Shown here: piece by piece, positions 17,235-25,032 of the stretch
Layout: each line of letters begins with the position of its first letter
Position numbering within the stretch: the first letter of the stretch is position 1
NCBI GenBank assembly: GCA_014650415.1
Contig: BMUX01000010.1
Span: 1 to 64,000 of the forward strand
Source of the DNA: Streptomyces spiroverticillatus
GTDB lineage: Bacteria > Actinomycetota > Actinomycetes > Streptomycetales > Streptomycetaceae
Direction: 5' to 3'
DNA length: 64,000 nt
Position numbers and translations under genes: made by a program
The notes under the pieces: model-generated
The model's input: only the letters and a program-made list of their open reading frames with translations
Told to the model about the DNA's origin: nothing
The model's database searches: none

Positions 17235-20006
17235 ATGGTGAGGGGCGGGGCTCGGAGCGGGCTCATCGGGCGACAAGACGAGTGCCGGGTCCTCGACGAC
17301 CTGCTTGCGCAGGCCAGGGACGGTCGCAGCGGCGTCGTCGCGGTGCGCGGCGAGGCAGGGATCGGGAAGACGGAACTGCTCAACCACCTCGTCGACCGGG
17401 CCGATGGATTCCGTGTCGTGCGGGCCGCCGGAGTGCAGTCCGAAATGGAACTGTCCTATGCCGGACTGCACCAGCTCTGCGCCCCGCTACTGTCCTACCT
17501 CGATGACCTTCCCGGGCCTCAACGCACCGCCCTGCGCACGGCGTTCGGGTTGCAGGCAGGAGAGGTGCCCGACCGGTTCCTGGTCGGGCTCGCCACACTG
17601 AGCCTGCTTGCGGCGGCGGCCGGCGACGAGCCCATGCTGTGCCTCGTGGACGACGCACAGTGGCTGGACCGTGTGTCGTCCCAGACACTGGAGTTCGTCG
17701 CGCGCCGGCTGCACGCCGAATCGCTGCTGCTGGTCCTGGCCGTTCGCGAGTTCGGCCCCCGCGAGATCCTGTCCGACCTGCCCGAACTCTTCGTCCAGGG
17801 CCTGAACGAACAGAACTCCCAAGAGCTCTTCGACTCGGTGGTCACCGGACCGCTCGACCCACGGGTGCGGGACCGGATCATCGCCGAGACGCGGGGAAAC
17901 CCGCTGGCCCTGCTCGAACTGCCGCGCGGCCTGACCGCCGTGGAGCTGGCAGGAGGCTTCGACGGCCCCACGCCCCGCCCCCTGACCGGCCAGATCGAGG
18001 AGGGCTATCTCCGCCGTATCCAGGAACTCCCCGCTGACGCACAGCGATTGCTGCTCATCGCCGCCCTCGAGCCGGTCGGCGACGTCTTCTTGCTGCGGCA
18101 GGCCGCGGAGCGCCTGGGCATTCCGGTGGACACCGCTGTCACGCACGCCGAGGCATCGGGCCTCCTGACGTTCGGCACCTGGGTCCGCTTTCGTCACCCC
18201 TTGGTCCGCTCGGCGGCGTACCGCGCCGTCGATTTCGAGGAACGGCGGTGCGTGCACCAGGCGTTGGCCGACTCGATCGACGCAGGTATCGATCCGGAAC
18301 GCCGGGTGTGGCACCTGGCGAGCGCGGCCACGGAGCCCGATGAGTCCGTGGCCGCGGAACTCGAGGGTTGCGCCGACCGCGCCCACCGCCGCGGGGGGCT
18401 CGCGGCCGCGGCAGCCTTTCTGCACCGGGCCAGTGAGCTGACCCCCGACGCCGCACGGCGAGGATCCAGAGCCCTGGCCGCCGCTCAGGCCAAGTTCCAG
18501 GCGGGCGCCTACGACACCGCGCGGGAACTGGTCGACGTGGCGGACCTGAACCCGCACGGCGAGGTGGGGACCGGCCGGGCGACCCTGCTGCGGGGACAGA
18601 TCACGTCTGCGGCCCGGAGCGCCAGTGCGGGACTGCCCCTGCTGCTCGAAGCGGCCCGGCAGCTCCAGCCGTACGACGCCGAACTGGCCCGCCAGACCTA
18701 CCGGGACGCCATCTATGCGGCGCTGACCGCCGGCCGACTGGCCACGGGTGGGGTCCGCGACGTCGCCGAGGCCGTGCTGAGCGTGCCAGGCCACGCCCGC
18801 CCGGCCCACCGCGAGGATCTCTTGCTGACCGGCATCTCGCGGATGGTCACCGAGGGGTACTCCGCAGGTGCTCCGCTCGTCCTGGACGCCGTGAATGCCT
18901 TCCGGACGGAGTGCTGCACGCCGCAGGATGCCTTGGGCTGGCTGCCGCTCGTGTGCCGCATGGCACACAGTGTGTGGGACTTCGCCGCATGGTCCGAACT
19001 CTCCGCCCGTCTGGTCGAGTTCGCCCGGCAGGACGGAGCGCTCGCGGTGTTGCCCTCCGCGCTCCTGCTGCGTCTGTCGAACCGGGTGTTCGCGGGCGAC
19101 CTGCGGGCCGCCGACTCCCTCGCGGTGGAAGCCGACGCGATCGGCGAGGCCACGGGCAGCAGCTTCTTCGCCCACTACGGATCCCTTGTCGTAGCGCCCT
19201 TCAAGGGGAGGGAGGCCTCGGCCCGGCGGGCGATCACGGCCGTCACGCACGATCGTCTCCTGCGGGGCGAGGGCAAGGTCGTCACCGCAACTCAGTGGGC
19301 GGATGCGGTCCTGTGCAACGGCCTCGGCCGTTACGAGGAGGCCTACACCGCTGCCGAGCACGGCTGCGAGAACCCCCAGGAACTCGGCTTGTCCCTGCAG
19401 TCCAGAGTGGAACTCGTCGAGGCGGCGGTCCCGCTCGGCCGGACCGCGCGCGTGGCCGAATCGGTACGCATGATCGAGGAGATGGCCCAGATCAGCGGGA
19501 CCCCCTGGGCGCTGGGCACGTCGGCCGCCGTCCGCGCTCTGGTGGTGCAGGGAGCGGCCGCCGAAGCCCTGCACAGAGAGGCGATCGAGCAACTCGACCG
19601 GGCCCAGACCCGCATGGACAGCGCCCGGGCCCGACTCCGCTACGGCGAGTGGTTGCGCCTCGAAGGGAGACAGGCGGACGCGCGCTCCCGATCGGGCGAG
19701 GCCTACGAGATGCTCAGCGAAGCGGGGGCCGAGGCGTTCGCGGAGCGCGCGCGACGGGAACTGCAGGCCGCCGGGATGAAGGTGCGCCGACGCGACGCGG
19801 CGACGCCGGTCACGTTCACCGCGAAGGAGGCCGAGATCGCGCGGCTGGCCCGGGACGGGTTGACGAATCCGGAGATCGCCGCGCGGCTGTTCCTCAGCCC
19901 GCACACGGTCGAATGGCATCTGCGCAAGGTGTTCGTGAAGTTGGGCATCTCCTCCCGCAAGGAGATCGGCTCTGTACAGCTGGACACCCTGACGACCACG
20001 CCCTGA
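17235..20006 (+). CDS. LAL-type LuxR regulator 1
   Basis: A 923-residue large ATP-binding LuxR regulator. The N-terminal STAND/AAA-like ATPase has Walker A GEAGIGKTEL (about residue 40) and Walker B LCLVDDAQWLD (about 135). A long helical, TPR-like middle follows, then a C-terminal LuxR HTH (FTAKEAEIARLARDGLTNPE, then LSPHTVEWHLRKVFVKLGI). LAL proteins activate secondary-metabolite or catabolic genes after binding a ligand and ATP. Start ATG 17235 follows GGAGG. Two paralogues lie within 11 kb (20585-23329 and 25033-27846). Confidence 0.95.
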   Translation: MVRGGARSGLIGRQDECRVLDDLLAQARDGRSGVVAVRGEAGIGKTELLNHLVDRADGFRVVRAAGVQSEMELSYAGLHQLCAPLLSYLDDLPGPQRTALRTAFGLQAGEVPDRFLVGLATLSLLAAAAGDEPMLCLVDDAQWLDRVSSQTLEFVARRLHAESLLLVLAVREFGPREILSDLPELFVQGLNEQNSQELFDSVVTGPLDPRVRDRIIAETRGNPLALLELPRGLTAVELAGGFDGPTPRPLTGQIEEGYLRRIQELPADAQRLLLIAALEPVGDVFLLRQAAERLGIPVDTAVTHAEASGLLTFGTWVRFRHPLVRSAAYRAVDFEERRCVHQALADSIDAGIDPERRVWHLASAATEPDESVAAELEGCADRAHRRGGLAAAAAFLHRASELTPDAARRGSRALAAAQAKFQAGAYDTARELVDVADLNPHGEVGTGRATLLRGQITSAARSASAGLPLLLEAARQLQPYDAELARQTYRDAIYAALTAGRLATGGVRDVAEAVLSVPGHARPAHREDLLLTGISRMVTEGYSAGAPLVLDAVNAFRTECCTPQDALGWLPLVCRMAHSVWDFAAWSELSARLVEFARQDGALAVLPSALLLRLSNRVFAGDLRAADSLAVEADAIGEATGSSFFAHYGSLVVAPFKGREASARRAITAVTHDRLLRGEGKVVTATQWADAVLCNGLGRYEEAYTAAEHGCENPQELGLSLQSRVELVEAAVPLGRTARVAESVRMIEEMAQISGTPWALGTSAAVRALVVQGAAAEALHREAIEQLDRAQTRMDSARARLRYGEWLRLEGRQADARSRSGEAYEMLSEAGAEAFAERARRELQAAGMKVRRRDAATPVTFTAKEAEIARLARDGLTNPEIAARLFLSPHTVEWHLRKVFVKLGISSRKEIGSVQLDTLTTTP

Positions 20007-20022
20007 CGGGACTGCGGTCCGC

Positions 20023-20448
20023 TCACGGCGACAGCAGTTCGGCGGGGGAGTCGCCCTCGGGCTCCGCCAGCAACGTCGGCACCGTGACGATCGCCATCTC
20101 GCGCGTCAGCAGGCGGTGCACGGGACAGCGCCCGGCTGCCGCCAGCAACTGCTCCCGCTGGGCCGGATCCAGTTCACCGGTCAACCCCACGTTCTTGACG
20201 ATGCGCCCCTGCCCGCCGAACCGCACAGCCACGTCGACACGGGCCAGTTGCCAGCCGTGCCGCTGTGCCAAGGCCCGTACGGCCATGGACGTGCACGACC
20301 CGAGTGCGGCCAGCAGCAACTCTCCTGGAGTGGGGCCGGCGTCGGCGCTCGCGGGTTCCGGTTCGTCAGCGGTCAGTACGTGGGTGCCGATCGCGACGGA
20401 GCGGGTGAGCCGCTCGCCTTCGGCGACGGAGACGAGACGCGTGATCAT
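20023..20448 (-). CDS. OsmC/Ohr-family thiol peroxidase-like protein
   Basis: A 141-residue OsmC-fold protein. The two redox cysteines are visible in ALGSCTSMAVRALA and AAGRCPVHRLL. Family members reduce organic hydroperoxides with a thiol donor. The ATG at 20448 follows GAGAGGAAA. It is convergent with LAL regulator 1 (16-bp gap). A perfect TGTCACA-N16-GGTC element lies 56 bp upstream (20505-20531), giving this peroxidase the same predicted control as the AhpD-like protein and the RIP toxin. Confidence 0.9.
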   Translation of the reverse strand: MITRLVSVAEGERLTRSVAIGTHVLTADEPEPASADAGPTPGELLLAALGSCTSMAVRALAQRHGWQLARVDVAVRFGGQGRIVKNVGLTGELDPAQREQLLAAAGRCPVHRLLTREMAIVTVPTLLAEPEGDSPAELLSP

Positions 20449-20504
20449 GAATTTTCCTCTCGGCCGGGCTACGGGACCGTGGCCTCACGTGTCCCTGCCA
20501 CACA

Positions 20505-20531
20505 GACCGTGCCGACGGCAAACGTGTGACA
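20505..20531 (-). promoter_or_regulatory. ECF41-like promoter of osmC-type gene
   Basis: On the minus strand TGTCACA (20531-20525), 16 nt, GGTC (20508-20505), preceded by C. It lies 56 bp upstream of the ATG at 20448. Confidence 0.8.
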
Positions 20532-20584
20532 TCCGACCCCGGGCGACACTGAACGCTACGCCAGCCCTGATCGGCGGCTGCCGG

Positions 20585-23329
20585 TCACAGCGCCGTATGC
20601 AGAGACCGCCGGGAGGCGATGCCGAGCTTGGTGTACACCTTCCGCAGATGCCATTCCACGGTGTGCGGGCTCAGGAACAACTGGGCGCCTATCTCGGAGT
20701 TGGAGAGACCGTCCCTGGCCAGCTGCGCGATCTGGGCCTCCTGGGCGGTGAGGGCCAATGCCGCGCCGCCGTTTTGCCGGGCCACCGACTCACCGGTGGC
20801 CCGAAGCTCGCGGACGGCGCGGTCGGCGAACGCTTCCGCACCGAATCGTGTGAACAAGGCGCATGCCTCGTGCAGTTGTGCGCGGGCGTCGCTGCGGCGG
20901 TTCTCCCGCCGCAGCCACTCGCCGTACAGCAGGTGTGCCCGGGCCAGTTCGGTGGCCACCGTGGTCCGCCCGAGCCGTTCGATCGCCTCGCGGTACCGTT
21001 CCTCGGCAGTGGCGCCGTGGCCGAGGAGCGCCCGGCAGCGAGACTGGATGCCCAGAGCCCAGTCCGTACCGGCAGCTTCGGTGGTCCGCACGAGGCGGTC
21101 CAGGGCGGCGCGGGCGGCCTCGTGGCGGCCGCTGCGCACGCCGGCCTCCACCAGCTCGATCAGTCCCCAGTTGGCGGCGACCAGATCCTGCGGATGCGCG
21201 CTCGCCGAACGAGCGGCTTCGAACGCCTCCTCGAACCGGCCCAGACCGTTGAGGAGCACGGCCTCTGCCCTCAGCGCTATGGCCACGCCGATGCCCTCAC
21301 CGCGCTGCGCGGCGCTTTCCCGGCCTGCCTTGATCAATGGCAGTCCCTCGTCAGCCCGCCCTTGCCAGGCGACCAGCGCCATCGTGCCGAACGGTGTGAA
21401 GTTGCCGCCGACCGCTTCCTGGACACGGGCGATCTCCGCGATGAGGAGGGCCGCCTCGGCCAGTTCCCCGGCGCATGTGTGGACGACCACGCGGGAGTTG
21501 AGGGCGAGCGGCAGCTCGGCCAGGGCGCCGACCGCACGGGCGGTTCGCACGTGTCGGGCCGCCAGCTCCGTCCAGCTCTCGTCGTCCCACATCTCGGCCG
21601 CAAGTGCTGAGACCAGCCACGACCAGCGCAGGATCTGCTCCGGGTCCGCCTCCTGGCGGCAGCGGTGCAGCACGCTGTGCGCAGAAGGCACCGCGGCGTG
21701 GTAGTCGTCGGTGAACCGTGTGGCCAGGGCGTCAAGCAGTACGTCCGCGGCACGCGCCACATCGGCGCGGGACGACGGCGTCTGCCGTGCGGCCGCCGCC
21801 ACCTCGCGCGCATCGACGTCCACAGCGAGGCGGCCCGCGAACATGGATGCCGACAGCGCGTCCAGGAAGGTCTCATGGGCCAGATCGGTGTCGAGCGGCA
21901 GCAGGCGGCGTGCGGTGTCGAGCAGCAGGGGGACCGCTTCGTCCATGCGTCCCGAGGCGAAGACGATCTGGGCCTGTACCAGGTCCGCGCGGGCGCGGTG
22001 GAGTTCGTCGAGGGCCCCGCTGCGGGCCAGCGCCAGGAGTTCGCGCGCCGCGGTGGGCGAACCGGCGCGGATCTTTGCCTGGGCCGCGGCGAGGGCACGC
22101 GTCGCCTTGCGACGGGGGTGGGACGTCAGGACGGCGGCGTGGGCGAGGAAGGCGGCCGCCGCCGCGGTGGCGCCGCGCGCCGCAGCCCGCCCGGCCGATG
22201 CCTCCAGCTCAGCGGCGATCGCCTCGTCCGGCCGCACCGTCGCCCGGGCCAGGTGCCAGGCGCGGCGGTCGGGGTCGAGGGCGGGGTCGGTCACGTCCGC
22301 CAATACCCGGTGGGTCTCCCGCAGTTCTGCCAGGTCGGCCGAGCGATAGACGGCGGAGCGAAGCAGCGGATGCCGGAATCGCACGAGGGTGCCGACGACC
22401 AGCAGTCCTTCCGTCACCGCCGGGTCGATCGCGCTCGGGCTGATGCCCAGGTGCCCGGCGGCACGACGGAGCAGCGCCACGTCACCGATCGGTTCGGCGG
22501 CGGCGATGAGGAGCAGACGCTGTGTTGCGGACGGCAGTGTGTGGACCCGCCCGAGATAGCTGCGCTCGATACGGCCCGACACCGGGCCGGGACCGCTGCG
22601 GGCAGGTCGGACTCCCGCCCCCATGTCAGCGCGATCGTGCGGCAGTTCCAGCAGAGCAAGGGGGTTGCCGCGGGCTTCGGCGAGGATGCGGTCGCGGACC
22701 TGTGTGTCCATCGGGGTGCCGACCGTCGCACTCAGCAGGCCGCGGGCGTCGGTGTCGTCGAGTCCGCTGACCGTCAGCTCGGGAAGTCCCGCCAACTCGT
22801 CGCGTCCGCGCTGCTCTCGGGAGGCGAACACCAGGGCGAGGGGTTCGGCGAGCATCCGTCGTGCCACGAACGCCAAGGTCTGCGCGGAAACCCGGTCGAG
22901 CCACTGCGTGTCGTCCACGAGGCAGAACAGGGGCTGCTCGGCGGCGACGTCGGTCAGCAGTCCGAGTACGGCGAGGCCGACGAGGAATCGGTCGGGAGGC
23001 GGGCCGTAGCTCATCCCGAACGCGGTGGCCAGGGCTTCCCGTTGGGGAGGCGGAAGGCGGTCGAGGCGGTCGCGGAAGGGGGCGCACAGTTGGTGCAGCC
23101 CCGCGAACGGCAACTCCATCTCCGACTCGGCGCCCGCCCCGCGGGCGATACGGTGCTTCGTGACACGGGATTCCAGATGGTGCAGCAGAGCGGACTTCCC
23201 AATTCCGGCGTCGCCCCGCAGGACCAGAACGGCGCTGCGCCCCGCTTCCACCTCAGTGGCCAAGGCGTCGAGCGCCTCGCGCTCACGGCGGCGGCCAAGC
23301 AGCTGCCCCGGACCGTCCCCGCTGCTCAC
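20585..23329 (-). CDS. LAL-type LuxR regulator 2
   Basis: A 914-residue LAL protein from the GTG at 23329 (AGAGG upstream). A longer start at 23440 would add 37 residues with no LAL resemblance. It opens with LLGRRREREALDAL, has Walker A GDAGIGKSALL, Walker B FCLVDDTQWLD, a helical middle, and C-terminal HTH LTAQEAQIAQLARDGLSNSE, then LSPHTVEWHLRKVYTKLGI. It is convergent in outlook with LAL 1, with only osmC between them. Ligand and targets are unknown. Confidence 0.93.
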   Translation of the reverse strand: MSSGDGPGQLLGRRREREALDALATEVEAGRSAVLVLRGDAGIGKSALLHHLESRVTKHRIARGAGAESEMELPFAGLHQLCAPFRDRLDRLPPPQREALATAFGMSYGPPPDRFLVGLAVLGLLTDVAAEQPLFCLVDDTQWLDRVSAQTLAFVARRMLAEPLALVFASREQRGRDELAGLPELTVSGLDDTDARGLLSATVGTPMDTQVRDRILAEARGNPLALLELPHDRADMGAGVRPARSGPGPVSGRIERSYLGRVHTLPSATQRLLLIAAAEPIGDVALLRRAAGHLGISPSAIDPAVTEGLLVVGTLVRFRHPLLRSAVYRSADLAELRETHRVLADVTDPALDPDRRAWHLARATVRPDEAIAAELEASAGRAAARGATAAAAAFLAHAAVLTSHPRRKATRALAAAQAKIRAGSPTAARELLALARSGALDELHRARADLVQAQIVFASGRMDEAVPLLLDTARRLLPLDTDLAHETFLDALSASMFAGRLAVDVDAREVAAAARQTPSSRADVARAADVLLDALATRFTDDYHAAVPSAHSVLHRCRQEADPEQILRWSWLVSALAAEMWDDESWTELAARHVRTARAVGALAELPLALNSRVVVHTCAGELAEAALLIAEIARVQEAVGGNFTPFGTMALVAWQGRADEGLPLIKAGRESAAQRGEGIGVAIALRAEAVLLNGLGRFEEAFEAARSASAHPQDLVAANWGLIELVEAGVRSGRHEAARAALDRLVRTTEAAGTDWALGIQSRCRALLGHGATAEERYREAIERLGRTTVATELARAHLLYGEWLRRENRRSDARAQLHEACALFTRFGAEAFADRAVRELRATGESVARQNGGAALALTAQEAQIAQLARDGLSNSEIGAQLFLSPHTVEWHLRKVYTKLGIASRRSLHTAL

Positions 23330-23586
23330 CTTGGCCTCTGCACGAGGGGGAGCATAACAACAGCTCCGGCGGTATTGGCCTCGCGGGCGAAGGGCTGCCG
23401 CGACGGGGGAGTGACGCAGATCATGGGTCTGAGAAAGCATGGATGCCCTTCACCGGATGGCGTTTTCTGGCGGCAGGAACGAAGAAACGGCCGGGAGATT
23501 GGGCCGTGCCGGGTTCGAGGAACTCCTGAAGACCAAGGCGGTCACCCGGTGAGACGGCCCGGCCGCGTCGCACGGAGCGGACAGCG

Positions 23587-24225
23587 ATGGCGGACCGAGC
23601 AGCTCTGGCAGCCTTTCTCCGTGCCCGCCGGGATGCGCTCCAGCCGGAGGAGGTCGGCCTTCCTCGTGGGCGCCGCAGGCGCACCGGAGGTCCGCGGCGC
23701 GAGGAGGCCGCGGCACTCTGCGACCCGTCAGTCGACTACTGCAGCCGTCTCGGGCAGTAACGAAGCCTCCACCCCTCCGAGCAGATGCTCGCCGCTCTGG
23801 CCCGCGGCCTGCGTCTGTCCCTGGAGGAGCGGGACCACCTCTTCCGGCTCGGCGGGCATACCGTGCCGCGCCGGATGCGCAGGAAGGACCATGTCGATCC
23901 GGGAACGACGCGCATCCTGGACCGGCTCGGGGGACACCCCCGCCCTGGTGATGAGCCACCTCGGGGAGACGCTGAAGCAGACCCGGTCGGCCTCGGCACT
24001 GTTGGGCGACAAGACGCGTACACCGGACTCACGGTTCCGCCACCAGCAACGTCGCGCCCTCGCGGGCCGCCGAGCCGGTCGACGCGCTCATCGAGGAGAG
24101 CCCCGAGTTCGCCGACATCTGGCAACAGCGTCCCGTGCTGGGGCCCGGCGGTACCCTCAAGCGTTTTCTCCACCCCCAGCTCGGGACGCCGGAACTGCAC
24201 TGCCAGACACTCGTCGACCCCGGCC
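23587..24225 (+). pseudogene. MmyB-like XRE-family regulator, degraded
   Basis: Starts like a functional MmyB-type regulator (ADRAALAAFLRARRDALQPE, then GLRREEAAALCDPSVDYCSRL). It hits an in-frame TAA at 23758-23760 just after RLGQ, where the family normally reads SRLEQGR. The same frame continues with SEQMLAALARGLRLSLEERD and HLFRLGGHTVPRRM, then shifts near 23935 into DTPALVMSHLGETLKQTRSA. It shifts again to EESPEFADIWQQRPVLGPGG and LKRFLHPQLGTPELHCQTL, the ligand-binding domain. One nonsense change and at least two frameshifts make it a pseudogene. The original promoter target is unknown. Confidence 0.75.
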
Positions 24226-24417
24226 GATCGCCGAGGCGTCCAAGGTGCGGTTCGTCCAGATCGCCGACTGGAGTTGGAGCCTCGCCCTCGACCGTGCCAC
24301 CGCCGGTCCGGAGTGGCTCGCCTCGCTGCGGCGGATGTTCGACGCTTCCGGTCTCCACATCACCTCGGAACCCGCCGGGTGCCGCGTGGTCGTTCGGTTC
24401 GAATTGGTCTGACCCGT

Positions 24418-24521
24418 GTCGGCGTACGGATCGAAGTGGCCCCGGCAAGATTTCCGTGAATCCGCAGTGTGCCCCCGCCTCACGAAAATCTTGCCGGGGC
24501 CGCGTTCATGCGTACGCCGAC
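24418..24521. repeat. 42-bp inverted repeat with 20-bp centre (MITE-like)
   Basis: Left arm 24418-24459 and right arm 24480-24521 match at 36 of 42 positions. The outer 11 bp (GTCGGCGTACG) and the inner GGCCCCGGCAAGATTT block are perfect; mismatches are confined to a 9-bp window and one later base. The 20-bp centre has no coding sense. It could be a short non-autonomous element, an IS collapsed to its two ends, or a strong bidirectional hairpin. No poly-U tract follows, and I find no clear target duplication. Confidence 0.85.
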
Positions 24522-24718
24522 AACCCGGTGCCCGTCGGCTCAGGCCAGGCGACGGCGTCCTCGTGTGCGAGACGCGGCATGCGGTCGAACTCCGGGGGAC
24601 CCCGGCCGGGTGGCCGATGTGCACGACGAGGACGGAGAGGATGAAGTAGCCCGCCTGGAGGGGGCCGTTGCAGGACGTGATGCTGTCCCGCTGCGGCCAC
24701 GCGGAGCTGATGTCCGAG

Positions 24719-24766
24719 GCCGTACTCCCGGCCGTACTCCCGGCCGTACTCCCGGCCGTACTCCCG
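24719..24766. repeat. Four perfect 12-bp tandem repeats
   Basis: GCCGTACTCCCG is repeated four times without change at 24719, 24731, 24743 and 24755, then breaks into GCCGTGCG. The period is a multiple of three, so it would encode a tetrapeptide repeat (TAGS) in the minus-strand frame discussed for the surrounding stretch. Likely a slippage-prone minisatellite. Confidence 0.9.
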
Positions 24767-24862
24767 GCCGTGCGCTTGGCCACCTCGAAGACCGCGACAT
24801 TGGCCTCCGCGACCTCGATGGCCTCCTGCGGCGGGTGACTGCCGGGATCGTCGGCACTGGTC

Positions 24863-24889
24863 GACCGGACAACGTGCTCTTTTGTGACA
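24863..24889 (-). promoter_or_regulatory. Orphan ECF41-like promoter
   Basis: On the minus strand TGTCACA (24889-24883), 16 nt, GGTC (24866-24863), preceded by C. It points away from LAL regulator 3 into the repeat-bearing stretch where I cannot support a gene. It may drive a small protein, an RNA, or a gene now lost. Confidence 0.65.
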
Positions 24890-25032
24890 ACTCTCGGGGA
24901 TTTTTGGGCGTGGAGACCATCACAGGCAACGGACACACAGGGTGTGAGGCCTTGCGGATATCGTTACAAGGCTTGTTCCGACAATGTTGCGGGGGTCTTT
25001 TCGTCCCCAGATGTCCCGAGGAGCCGCTTCGC

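Larger units (their letters stand above)
24226..25032. other. Gene-poor stretch with repeats and one orphan promoter
   Basis: About 800 bp without a gene I can support. A plus-strand tail encoding FVQIADWSWSLALDRATAGP up to the stop near 24412 looks protein-like but I do not recognise it. A minus-strand frame containing QEAIEVAEANVAVFEVAK and LQAGYFILSVLVVHIGHPAG spans the 12-bp tandem repeat; it lacks a clear start and RBS. The stretch also holds a 42-bp inverted repeat and an orphan ECF41-like promoter, listed separately. Confidence 0.45.

Noticed and set aside
24469..25032. N-terminal extension of LAL regulator 3 to 1125 residues
   Set aside because: It would translate the 42-bp inverted repeat and the 12-bp tandem repeats. 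LAL homology and a good RBS begin at 25033.
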